From NCBI RefSeq assembly GCF_029207735.1, contig NZ_CP104395.1:664692-728691 (forward strand): a stretch of DNA of 64,000 bases, written 5' to 3'. The notes under the pieces are model-generated. The model saw only the letters and a program-made list of their open reading frames with translations, had not been told where the DNA came from and did not search any database. Source of the stretch: Candidatus Nanohalococcus occultus. GTDB taxonomy: Archaea > Nanohalarchaeota > Nanosalinia > Nanosalinales > Nanosalinaceae. A program made the position numbers and the translations under genes. Shown piece after piece: positions 7,675 through 15,325 of the stretch (its first letter is position 1; every line of letters begins with the position of its first letter).

Positions 7675-7783
7675 CTTCTGAAAGTTTGATCATCAGAGAG
7701 CATTCAGCAAGCTGAATGCGCTTCAGAAGCCGGTGAGAGCGAAGCTCGAAGCCGAGCATGATGCTCGAACTGTCAGCAGTTCG
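7675..7783 (+). ncRNA. Highly structured spacer between two tRNAs (candidate ncRNA)
   Basis: The spacer contains back-to-back perfect inverted repeats. CTTCTGAA (7675-7682) pairs with TTCAGAAG (7722-7729) and encloses GCATTCAGC/GCTGAATGC (7700-7708 / 7711-7719). Next come GAGC-gaa-GCTC (7737-7747), CGAGCAT-g-ATGCTCG (7753-7767) and CGAACTG-tcag-CAGTTCG (7766-7783). The last two share two bases, so they may alternate. Nearly all of the 109 bases can pair. It has no ORF and no recognised C/D or H/ACA box set. It is probably co-transcribed with both tRNAs; it may be a processing signal or a stable RNA. Confidence 0.5.
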
Positions 7784-7784
7784 C

Positions 7785-7949
7785 GGGAGGATAGCTCAGG
7801 TGGTTAGAGCGCTGCGCTCATACAACTAAAGTTATGAGCGATGAGAGTCTTTGAAGGACTTGATGATTAAAAAATACGAAAAATTCCAGAGTTCCACTCT
7901 GGTGGTTTGAGTTACGCAGAGGTCCCGGGTTCGACTCCCGGTCTTCCCA
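7785..7949 (+). tRNA. tRNA (CAT), probably elongator Met, with a 91-base intron
   Basis: Exons 7785-7822 and 7914-7949 make a 74-base tRNA: acceptor GGGAGGA/TCTTCCC (one G-T pair), discriminator A, D-stem GCTC/GAGC, anticodon stem CTGCG/CGCAG, anticodon CAT (7819-7821), T-arm CCGGG-TTCGACT-CCCGG. The anticodon stem lacks the three G-C pairs of initiators, so this is elongator Met or the CAT-bearing Ile tRNA; sequence alone does not decide. The intron is at the canonical 37/38 site, where haloarchaeal elongator tRNA-Met also has one. Confidence 0.88.
7823..7913 (+). other. tRNA intron with bulge-helix-bulge splice sites
   Basis: The splice junctions form a textbook motif: outer helix CTGCG/CGCAG, central helix CTCA/TGAG, inner helix AAC/GTT, and three-base bulges TA^C (cut after 7822) and TT^A (cut after 7913). 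Inside is a 7 bp hairpin CCAGAGT-tcc-ACTCTGG. Near the 5' end, TATGAGCG (7833-7840) is complementary to CGCTCATA (7815-7822), which covers the whole anticodon. Confidence 0.8.
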
Positions 7950-7950
7950 T

Positions 7951-7968
7951 CCTTCGTATATGCGAAGG
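7951..7968 (+). terminator. Hairpin directly after the tRNA
   Basis: CCTTCG-tatatg-CGAAGG, a 6 bp stem starting two bases after the discriminator. No T-run follows, so it may be a 3' processing structure as easily as a terminator. Confidence 0.3.
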
Positions 7969-8128
7969 CTGTTCAAGAAACCATTCACATTATGGCTCAG
8001 TTTCCATCTTTAGACAGACTACTTAGAGTCCGTTTGAGACACAATAAGGACTTGAATATAAATTTAACTACAGTTCTACGCACAGACGCCTTATTTATAC
8101 AACGTTATCCTGTTTCATCTTCATAGAA
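7969..8128. other. Intergenic region with two TATA-like elements
   Basis: I see no ORF of useful length. AATATAAATTTAA (about 8054-8066) and TTATTTATAC (8091-8100) look like TATA boxes on the plus strand. The second lies about 33 bp before the small ORF at 8129. No structured RNA is recognised. Confidence 0.35.
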
Positions 8129-8242
8129 ATGATTATACCGCGACCAGGGTTGGAAAGTTCGGAGAACTCCGGACTTACAAAGTACCGTTTGAAGAACATC
8201 GATTTTTTCTCCCAGTACAGGAAATCGGACAGAGCAAATTAA
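8129..8242 (+). CDS. Possible 37-residue protein
   Basis: This short ORF starts MIIPRPGLESSENSGL, has a basic aromatic middle (KYRLKNIDFFSQYRK) and ends in TAA just before the convergent gene. The TATA-like TTATTTATAC at 8091-8100 lies about 33 bp upstream, which would give a very short leader. There is no recognisable family. It could be a chance ORF in a promoter region. Confidence 0.3.
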   Translation: MIIPRPGLESSENSGLTKYRLKNIDFFSQYRKSDRAN

Positions 8243-8248
8243 AGGCAG

Positions 8249-8779
8249 CTAGATCAGGCCCAGGAACTTGTTTCTGGACTTGACTCTGCTCTCGAATCCT
8301 TTTTCCGATACGATGCCGAAACGGGTTGAGTCGTATCCTCTGGAGCTATTCTCGGACAGCAGCAGATAGCCGGAGAGCTTGCCGGTGTAAAGTTCAAGCA
8401 GTCCTTTCCGCTTTCCTTCTAGACAGTAAGCCTCTCCAGCCGAGTTTCTAACTGTTTGATTGTTTATCTTTAATTCGCAGCCCGAAAAGCTCATTTGATC
8501 GCCGGGAACCGCGGTAACATTCAAAAGTAACGGCTCCTGTCTGGATGCGTGCTGGTAGTAGATGTTTTCAGTTCTTTCCGGGGCGTTACAGGTATAATAG
8601 TTTTCTAGGACGGTGACGTTTTCTCCTTCAGCTATTATAGGAGATAAGGAGTCTGTCTGGACCGTCTGTACGGTCCGGGTTGTACAGCTGTCGCCGGTTA
8701 TTGAAAGAAGGAGGGATGAACCTCCTGTGATCACCAGTGCGGCAAGCACTGTTAACTTCGCCTTTCTTTTGATTCCCAC
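8249..8779 (-). CDS. Signal-peptidase-like membrane protein with a degenerate active site
   Basis: This 176-residue protein starts with GTG at 8779 and has one N-terminal membrane segment (about 8-28). It follows the bacterial-type S26 layout: serine box DSLSPIIAEG (Ser44), then TAVPGDQMSF matching the PGD box, and GYLLLSENSSRGYDSTRFGIVS matching the GDN-SxDSR-FG box. The Lys that normally precedes PGD (as in KR-V-x-G-x-PGD) is absent; the segment reads LLLNVTAVPGD. It is either inactive, uses another base, or is a specialised processing enzyme. A TATA-like TTATTAATT is centred about 27 bp upstream. Confidence 0.65.
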   Translation of the reverse strand: MGIKRKAKLTVLAALVITGGSSLLLSITGDSCTTRTVQTVQTDSLSPIIAEGENVTVLENYYTCNAPERTENIYYQHASRQEPLLLNVTAVPGDQMSFSGCELKINNQTVRNSAGEAYCLEGKRKGLLELYTGKLSGYLLLSENSSRGYDSTRFGIVSEKGFESRVKSRNKFLGLI

Positions 8780-8810
8780 GCTTTCTATTCATCTTGGCTG
8801 GTTATTAATT

Positions 8811-8930
8811 CTAGGCGAATACACAGGAGTTGTGGCAGTATCCCTCGGTGGCTTGGACGTAGTCTTCGGACGTGTTAACCCTTTTTCCACAGACTACACA
8901 TAGGCCGAGCTTGACGACGGTTTCCTCCAT
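8811..8930 (-). CDS. Small Cys-rich (zinc-binding) protein
   Basis: This 39-residue protein starts MEETVVKLGLCVVCGKRV and ends GYCHNSCVFA. A CxxC pair (Cys11/Cys14) and a CxxxC pair (Cys32/Cys36) with a His between could coordinate one zinc ion. ATTTAAT-like sequence at 8951-8960 is centred about 26 bp before the ATG, the usual leaderless spacing. It may be co-transcribed with the downstream peptidase-like gene. Function unknown. Confidence 0.6.
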   Translation of the reverse strand: MEETVVKLGLCVVCGKRVNTSEDYVQATEGYCHNSCVFA

Positions 8931-8981
8931 ACCTAGCTATTGTCCTTCCAGTATTAAATGGAATCCTATGGATATCCGCAA

Positions 8982-10640
8982 TCAACGGTGTGTAAAGTAG
9001 TACTCACTGTCCGCGTCCTTTCTAGCGAAGCCTACTCTTTCAAACTGGATTACCTCTCCGATCTCTATATCTGCTTTCTCGATCTTTCCGCTGACCTCCG
9101 AGCCATCCGGGTACACGAGCGTTGCTTTCGGCGAGCTAGCTGGCAGCCAGTGAACTATCGGCGCATCACGTTCAACGGCTTTAGTATGATCACCTTCTAC
9201 AAACTCAGCTGTGTCCTTCTCTACTTCTATGTTACACAGTCCTTTCAGACGCATGAAACCGTCTTCCAGATCCTGTTTTTCGATTAGAATCTTCAAAGCG
9301 TTGTTTTCACGATCCAGTTCGATGTTTCTATCTCCTCTGTCCGGATGGTCAGGATGTAAAGGCAGGACTGCCTTTTTGTCCTCCGGAAATCCGTTTACTT
9401 TGATTTCAACCGGGTTTTCAACGAAAAAGTGCCGGCTGGAGCTTTCTACGATATCCCTGTTTTTGGACTCGAGTGTTTCAACGCTGGCTTCGGCGTCTTT
9501 CTCGGTTACACCCATCTCTATGAAGAACTCTTTGATAGCCTCCGGTTGGAAGCCACGTTTTCTCAACGCACGGAGCGTGCCACAGCGCGGATCGTCCCAT
9601 CCTTCAAGTTCGCCGTCAGCCACCATCTGTGCGATCGTGGAGGTCGACATCGGAGCATCAAAGCCCGATACCTGTACCGTACCCCAGTACCGTACATCCG
9701 GATACTCCCAGCCAAAGTAATCGTAAACATATTTCTGTCTATCAGTGGAAGCACGAAGGTCTTTACCACGGACAATATGAGTTGTACCCATAACATGATC
9801 TTCGATACCTCCTGCGAAATCAAGCATTGGCCAGACACGGTACTCGTCACCTGTAATCGGGTGATCCGGATCCTCGATTATTCTGAACGCGACAAAGTCT
9901 CTGACCGCCGGGTTCTTGTGTTCAATATCTGTCTTGATCTTCAAAGTTGCGTCTCCCTCGTCTAGGCCGCCGTTTTTCATCTGATCCCACATCTCGGCGT
10001 TTTCCTCGGCGCTCTGATCTCTATGCGGGCAGGCCTCTCCTTCGTTACGGTATTTCTGGCCTTCTTCCTGGCTACATTTACAGACGTAGGCCTTACCTTT
10101 CTCAATCAGCTTTTCAGCGTACTCTATGTAAGTATCGAAGTTTTTCGAGGAGTAACGGATCTCATCTGGCTTATATCCCAGCCATTCGAAGTCTTCAGCA
10201 TACATTTCGTATGCTTGTTTGAGAGGTCTTTTCGTGACCGGATCGGTATCATCGTAACGTAAGATAAGCTTTCCATCGTACTTGTCACGTAGTTCGCCGT
10301 TAATCGTCATTCCTCGGGCATGTCCAAGATGTGGAGGTCCGTTCGGATTCGGTGCGAAACGTACGACAACTTCTTCGTCTTCATCGACATCTAAGTCCGG
10401 TATTGGGTCGTGTTCGTGTTCTTTTTCCTCGAACTCGTAGCTTTGGAGCTTTTCGGTCTGTTCTTCCAGGCTCATCTGGTTTACTTCTGATACTATTTTT
10501 CCTGCGATTTCCTGGGCTTCCTGTGGTTCTGCGCCTGCCTCGTTTATTATCTGGCCGATGACCGATCCCGGGTTTGCGGTACCTTCATGTTCTACAGCGT
10601 TTCTGAGCGCGAACTTCCGTGCGACTTCTTCAAGCTCCAT
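8982..10640 (-). CDS. gltX: Glutamyl-tRNA synthetase, archaeal class
   Basis: This enzyme charges tRNA-Glu and, in archaea that use GatDE, also mischarges tRNA-Gln. It is 552 residues from ATG at 10640. The HIGH-type motif is FAPNPNGPPHLGHARG, and the KMSKS equivalent is APMSTSTI. A CKCSQE...CPHR segment is inserted in the catalytic domain, and the C-terminal part is an all-beta anticodon-binding domain, as in GlnRS-like archaeal GluRS. The frame is open upstream to 10733, but that would overlap uvrC; a TATA box 27 bp before 10640 supports the ATG. GatD in this window fits the indirect Gln-tRNA route. Confidence 0.93.
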   Translation of the reverse strand: MELEEVARKFALRNAVEHEGTANPGSVIGQIINEAGAEPQEAQEIAGKIVSEVNQMSLEEQTEKLQSYEFEEKEHEHDPIPDLDVDEDEEVVVRFAPNPNGPPHLGHARGMTINGELRDKYDGKLILRYDDTDPVTKRPLKQAYEMYAEDFEWLGYKPDEIRYSSKNFDTYIEYAEKLIEKGKAYVCKCSQEEGQKYRNEGEACPHRDQSAEENAEMWDQMKNGGLDEGDATLKIKTDIEHKNPAVRDFVAFRIIEDPDHPITGDEYRVWPMLDFAGGIEDHVMGTTHIVRGKDLRASTDRQKYVYDYFGWEYPDVRYWGTVQVSGFDAPMSTSTIAQMVADGELEGWDDPRCGTLRALRKRGFQPEAIKEFFIEMGVTEKDAEASVETLESKNRDIVESSSRHFFVENPVEIKVNGFPEDKKAVLPLHPDHPDRGDRNIELDRENNALKILIEKQDLEDGFMRLKGLCNIEVEKDTAEFVEGDHTKAVERDAPIVHWLPASSPKATLVYPDGSEVSGKIEKADIEIGEVIQFERVGFARKDADSEYYFTHR

Positions 10641-10660
10641 AGAAAGTAGTTTTCTAGAGA

Positions 10661-10673
10661 ATTTGTATAAATC
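10661..10673 (-). promoter_or_regulatory. TATA box for gltX
   Basis: The minus strand reads GATTTATACAAAT between the uvrC stop and the gltX ATG. Its centre is 27 bp from the ATG, indicating a leaderless mRNA and an independent promoter. Confidence 0.55.
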
Positions 10674-10680
10674 AGCCGGC

Positions 10681-12372
10681 TTAATCGAAGAGCTGTTTGA
10701 TCCGATCGGCGAGCCGGTCTCCGATCCCGTCAACAGTTTTTAAATCGGCGCGCGAAGCTTTTTCCAGATCCTCCAGTGTAAACCGCTTCATCAACTTTTT
10801 CCGGGTCTCCGGTCCGAGACCATCGATTTCCTCAAGAACCGAATCTATCGAATCCCTCCTGGAGATATGGTAGTTAATCGCAAAACGGTGGGCTTCATCT
10901 CTTATAGCAGACAGTACCTGCCGGGTTTCATCGTTTATCCCAGGGTTTTTTCTCGAACCGAGTATCTCATCTTCAGGTTTAACTATTCCAAGTACGGGTT
11001 TTGACCAGCCGACGTCTTTCATCGCCCGGGATGCTGCTTTCAGCTGTCCTTTACCTCCATCGATAAGTACTAGATCAGGGTCCTCTCGGTCGTCTCTGCC
11101 TTCTTTTGCGAGTTTTGCCCGCCATTTTACCAGCCGGTACATGTTCTCGTAGTCATCGTTTTCCTCAACCAGTTTTTTCCGCCGGTAATCGGATTTTACA
11201 GGCTCATCGTCGACAAAGACGACGTTTGAACCGACCACATCCGTTCCGCCGGTGTGACTAACATCGAAACACTCCATGCGTTCAAGATCGATTCCAAGGG
11301 TTTCACCGAGCTTCGACATCTTGAGGTTCTCTGACATCTTCGAGGCCTCGGCCGCTGATTCCATAAGTATCCGCTCCCTTCCATCCTCAGGCTCTCCGGT
11401 TGAGACTCCTTCCGTCTCAAGCCATTCAAGTATCTCAGAGTCGTTGATTTGTTTTTCCGTAACGATTCTTTCCGGCAAGCTATCGGAAGCATAAAACTGC
11501 TTGATAAATGCTTCTAGGGCTTCCAGAGAGCTTTCTGCCTGTTCGTTCAGCCGGTAGAACCGTTTGTCCTTTATCGTGTTTTTCTCCAGTAAAACCATTC
11601 CGATCCGATCCAGGCCCTGGTTGACCGCAAGTACGTGTTTGATCCCCGTATCACGGAAGTTTTTGTTACCGCGAAGATTTTCCAGGTCGTCTCTGTAGTC
11701 TCTAAGTGTTCCAGCGCGTTCAAAACGTTTTTCTTCCGCAGCCTGATTCATTTTCCGAGTTATACGCTCTAGAAGTTTGGATGAATCACTCCGGAAGAAT
11801 TCCTTGGCTTTTCTGACCTGTTCTATGTACTCATCTCTTTCTACGTATCCTACGCAGGGCGCAGAACAGATACCCATCTGGTAGTCGAGACATGGCCGGT
11901 CCCGGCCGGCGAACTTCCGGTCCGAACAGCCTCGGATCCCGTAAAGGTCTCGGATAGCTTTGATCGCGTTTTCCACCCGACCCATCTCTGTGAACGGACC
12001 GAATACCGTAGCTTCCTCGTCAGGATCTCTCGTGGCCTCAATTGCCGGGTACTCGTGGTCTGTTATCTGGATTACCGGGTAGCTTTTGCTGTCTTTCAAC
12101 CGGATGTTGTACTTGGGCTGGAACTTTTTGATCAGGTTGGCTTCGAGTAAAAGAGCTTCTTTCTCATCGTCTGTTGTACGATAATCGATTTCATCGGCTC
12201 TTTGAACCATTTTGCCGATGCGGGGCGTCCTCGGGTCTTTGTATGATTTAAGCCGGTCTTTGATCTCTACAGCTTTACCAATATAGATTGGAACCTCGCC
12301 TTCCCGAAAAATGTAGACTCCTGGCTCGGAAGGCTTGTCTTCTATAACAGAGTCAAGATCTTCGGATCTCAT
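10681..12372 (-). CDS. uvrC: Excinuclease ABC subunit C
   Basis: UvrC makes both incisions around bulky DNA lesions. The 563-residue protein has the N-terminal GIY-YIG nuclease (PGVYIFREGEVPIYIGKA), the Cys cluster CLDYQMGICSAPC, the UvrB-binding UVR motif (AAEEKRFERAGTLRDYRDDL), the RNase H-like nuclease (CFDVSHTGGTDVVGS and DLVLIDGGKGQL) and a C-terminal helix-hairpin-helix pair (IDGLGPETRKKL, VDGIGDRLADRI). It lies 3 bp after uvrA on the same strand, so they form an operon. The set is bacterial in origin and known in some halophilic archaea. Confidence 0.95.
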   Translation of the reverse strand: MRSEDLDSVIEDKPSEPGVYIFREGEVPIYIGKAVEIKDRLKSYKDPRTPRIGKMVQRADEIDYRTTDDEKEALLLEANLIKKFQPKYNIRLKDSKSYPVIQITDHEYPAIEATRDPDEEATVFGPFTEMGRVENAIKAIRDLYGIRGCSDRKFAGRDRPCLDYQMGICSAPCVGYVERDEYIEQVRKAKEFFRSDSSKLLERITRKMNQAAEEKRFERAGTLRDYRDDLENLRGNKNFRDTGIKHVLAVNQGLDRIGMVLLEKNTIKDKRFYRLNEQAESSLEALEAFIKQFYASDSLPERIVTEKQINDSEILEWLETEGVSTGEPEDGRERILMESAAEASKMSENLKMSKLGETLGIDLERMECFDVSHTGGTDVVGSNVVFVDDEPVKSDYRRKKLVEENDDYENMYRLVKWRAKLAKEGRDDREDPDLVLIDGGKGQLKAASRAMKDVGWSKPVLGIVKPEDEILGSRKNPGINDETRQVLSAIRDEAHRFAINYHISRRDSIDSVLEEIDGLGPETRKKLMKRFTLEDLEKASRADLKTVDGIGDRLADRIKQLFD

Positions 12373-12375
12373 ATT

Positions 12376-15210
12376 TTAATCCAGGAGTTCCTCAAGGTAC
12401 TGGCCGGTAAAAGAATCCGGGTTTTCCGCTACCTGTTCTGGAGTTCCTTGTGCTACGATCTGACCGCCGTTTTCCCCTCCTTTCGGTCCAAGATCGATTA
12501 TACAGTCCGCACATTTTACCAGTTCAAGTTCGTGTTCAATCACCAGCACCGAGTTGCCTTTCTCGACCAGTCTGTGAAGCACCTTGATCAGCTTTCTCTC
12601 ATCCTCCCAGTGAAGACCTGTTGTAGGCTCATCAAGCATGTAGAGAACGTCTTCGTTCCTGACTTTTCCAAGCTCTTCGGCCAGTTTGATCCTCTGAGCT
12701 TCTCCTCCGGACAGAGTGGTTGATGGCTGTCCTAGCTCCATGTAGCCTAGTCCGACGTCTTTGAGAAGTTTCAACCGTCTTTTGATACGTCGATCGTGTT
12801 CGAAAAACTCGTATGCCTCTTCTATCTCCATTCCAAGGATTTCTGCGATCGACTTTCCACGGTACTTTACCTGAAGAGTTTCATCGTTGTATCTTTTACC
12901 TCCACACCGTTCACATTCTACGTATACATCCGAGAGGAAGTTCATCTCGATCTGAACGGTTCCCTGTCCTTTACACTCCTCACAGCGTCCGCCTTTGACG
13001 TTGAAGCTGAACCGTCCTTTGTCGTATCCTCGGCGCTTCGATAGCTTGGTCTCGGCAAAAAGCTCTCTGATGTAATCGAAGACCCCTGTGTATGTTGCTG
13101 GGTTCGAACGCGGCGTGCGCCCGATCGGGGACTGATCGATCATACGAACGGATTCAATGTTTTCCGCACCCTCCACTTTCTCGTGTTCTCCAACTATAAC
13201 TGATTTGTTGTCATTGAGCTGTTTTGTAAGCTGGTTGTAAAGAATATCATGCATCAACGTGGATTTTCCGGATCCGGACATGCCCGTGATCGCTGTTATG
13301 ACTCCGAGCGGTATCTCAACATCGACGTCATCGAGGTTGTGTTCCTTCGCTCCTTTGACAGTTATACTATCCTCCGGGCTTCTGCGTTCGTCCGGCACAG
13401 GAATCTTTTTCTCACCTGAAAGGTATTTTCCGGTAACCGAGTTTTCCACCGATTCAATGTCTTGTTGCTTGCCATGCCCTACTATCTCTCCTCCCTTTTT
13501 CCCTGGCCCCGGCCCGATATCGATAATGTTGTCCGCGCGTTTTACCGTTGACTCATCGTGTTCTACAACGAGCAACGTGTTTCCGAGATCTCGAAGGTTC
13601 TCCAGTGTGTCGATCAGTTTCTCGTTATCATGTCTGTGTAGACCGATCGATGGCTCATCGAGGACGTACAGTACTCCTGTCAAGCCCGATCCTATCTGTG
13701 TTGCTAGCCTGATCCTCTGAGTTTCTCCGCCTGAAAGCGTCGCTGCCTCTCTATCAAGGGTTAAGTAGCTCAATCCTACCTGGTCGAGGAATCCAAGACG
13801 TTGGCGGACCTCTTTTACAATTTCCTCTCCGATCTCCCGGTCTCTGCCCTCTAGCTGGTCTTCAAGCCCCTGAAATGTTTCGTAAGCGGATTCGATGTTC
13901 ATCCGGTTGATCTCCGGAAGCGTCAAGCCTGCTACTTCTACGTGTCGGGACTGTTCGGAGAGTCTTGTTCCGTCACACACCGGGCAGGTATCTTCTCTCA
14001 TGTAGTCTCTTAGCCGGCTGCGGACGTTGTCGCTTGAGGTTTCCTGGAAACGCCGGTTGATGTACTCCATTACTCCTTCGAACCGTTTTTCCCTGAGCCC
14101 GTTGCCCCTCATCTTCTCTACCGTATAGTAGATCGGCTCCCGGGTTCCGTGAAGCATTTTCTCCTGTATCTGTCTGTCGAGTTCTTCGAAGGGAGTGTTT
14201 ACATCGACATTGAAGTGGTCGGCGAAAGCGTTGATTCCACGCCGGTAATAGTCCTTGCTGTAGTTCCATGGAGCTAAAGCGTTTTTCATAGCCACCGAGC
14301 TATCCGGTACAACAAGATCTTCATCTGCTACCTCTGATTTGCCCAGTCCGTCGCACTCATCGCACGCGCCCAGCGGGCTGTTAAACGAAAAGCTTCGCTG
14401 TTCCAGCTCGGAGAAATCACGGCTGTTCCCTGGCTCGGAAAAACCTTCCGTGAACTTCAGTAGCTTCCTTCCGTTAGTTTCCTTTATTCTCTCATCATCT
14501 ACCTCATCCGAGACCTCGATCCAGACCTTACCGTCTGTCTCATCTAAACCGTTTTCCAGGGCCTCGACGAGTCTTGAACGGGAATCACCTGATGCCTTTA
14601 TCCTATCGACTACTATCTCGAAGCTTCCAGCGCTTTCAGGCTCTTCCAGATCCAGATCGTACTCTTGATCTGTTATTATACGTGTGAAACCTCTTTCCTT
14701 TAGTTTCTCTACTTTTTCCGCAAATTCCTCTGTTTCAACGGGCGCCAGAACCTTGATCTTTGTATCCTCCGGCAGCTCGAGTATTTCATCGGCTATCTGT
14801 TCAGCTGATTTTTCCTCGACTATTTTGCCGGTTTCAGGCGAGTACTGGGTTCCGATCCGGGCATAAAGCAACCGTAGGTAATCATGTATCTCTGTTACTG
14901 TTCCTACGGTCGAACGCGGCGTGGTACCAGATGTGTTTTGCTCTATGCTTATAGCCGGTGAAAGACCTTCTATGCTCTCTACCTCTGGTTTATCCATCTG
15001 ATCGAGGAAGTTCCGGGCGTAAGAAGAGAGCGATTCCATGTATCGACGTTGACCTTCCGCGAAAACAGTATCGAATGCCAGGGTTGATTTCCCGCTTCCT
15101 GAAAGACCTGTGACAACGTTTAGTTTACCTCTAGGTATCTCCAAGTCAATATTCTTCAAGTTATTTTCTTTTGCGCCCTTGATCTCTATGCTCTGTCTCT
15201 GTTCAACCAT
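12376..15210 (-). CDS. uvrA: Excinuclease ABC subunit A
   Basis: UvrA is the damage-sensing ATPase dimer that loads UvrB. The 944-residue protein has two ABC ATPase halves: Walker A VTGLSGSGKSTLAF near the N-terminus and ITGMSGSGKSTLMH in the second half, with signatures LSGGETQRIRLA and LSGGEAQRIKLA. Zinc-knuckle pairs CDECDGLG and CPVCDGTR lie in the first half; CEECKGQG and CERCGGKR flank the hairpin needed for DNA damage recognition. Length is typical. Divergent uvrB starts 115 bp away. Confidence 0.96.
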   Translation of the reverse strand: MVEQRQSIEIKGAKENNLKNIDLEIPRGKLNVVTGLSGSGKSTLAFDTVFAEGQRRYMESLSSYARNFLDQMDKPEVESIEGLSPAISIEQNTSGTTPRSTVGTVTEIHDYLRLLYARIGTQYSPETGKIVEEKSAEQIADEILELPEDTKIKVLAPVETEEFAEKVEKLKERGFTRIITDQEYDLDLEEPESAGSFEIVVDRIKASGDSRSRLVEALENGLDETDGKVWIEVSDEVDDERIKETNGRKLLKFTEGFSEPGNSRDFSELEQRSFSFNSPLGACDECDGLGKSEVADEDLVVPDSSVAMKNALAPWNYSKDYYRRGINAFADHFNVDVNTPFEELDRQIQEKMLHGTREPIYYTVEKMRGNGLREKRFEGVMEYINRRFQETSSDNVRSRLRDYMREDTCPVCDGTRLSEQSRHVEVAGLTLPEINRMNIESAYETFQGLEDQLEGRDREIGEEIVKEVRQRLGFLDQVGLSYLTLDREAATLSGGETQRIRLATQIGSGLTGVLYVLDEPSIGLHRHDNEKLIDTLENLRDLGNTLLVVEHDESTVKRADNIIDIGPGPGKKGGEIVGHGKQQDIESVENSVTGKYLSGEKKIPVPDERRSPEDSITVKGAKEHNLDDVDVEIPLGVITAITGMSGSGKSTLMHDILYNQLTKQLNDNKSVIVGEHEKVEGAENIESVRMIDQSPIGRTPRSNPATYTGVFDYIRELFAETKLSKRRGYDKGRFSFNVKGGRCEECKGQGTVQIEMNFLSDVYVECERCGGKRYNDETLQVKYRGKSIAEILGMEIEEAYEFFEHDRRIKRRLKLLKDVGLGYMELGQPSTTLSGGEAQRIKLAEELGKVRNEDVLYMLDEPTTGLHWEDERKLIKVLHRLVEKGNSVLVIEHELELVKCADCIIDLGPKGGENGGQIVAQGTPEQVAENPDSFTGQYLEELLD

Positions 15211-15296
15211 CTTCTACAACTCCCCTATTTTCCGGAACTCAATTTTCCTTCCTAGAAAAACCTTTTTGCGTCCTGAAAGTTCCCTCGTAGATTAAC

Positions 15297-15306
15297 CATA
15301 TATTAC
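15297..15306 (+). promoter_or_regulatory. TATA box for uvrB
   Basis: CATATATTAC is centred about 25 bp before the uvrB ATG at 15326, consistent with leaderless transcription. The uvrA side of the 115 bp gap shows only a weak T-rich element. Confidence 0.5.
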
Positions 15307-15325
15307 TAGGTCATCGTCCAGTAAC

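Noticed and set aside
7823-7913. Box C/D guide RNA inside the tRNA intron
   Set aside because: C-like boxes (TGATGA) occur but no CTGA D box is present.
10641-10733. Longer GluRS start overlapping uvrC
   Set aside because: The extra 31 residues are low in similarity to known GluRS and a TATA box lies within that stretch, 27 bp before the ATG at 10640.
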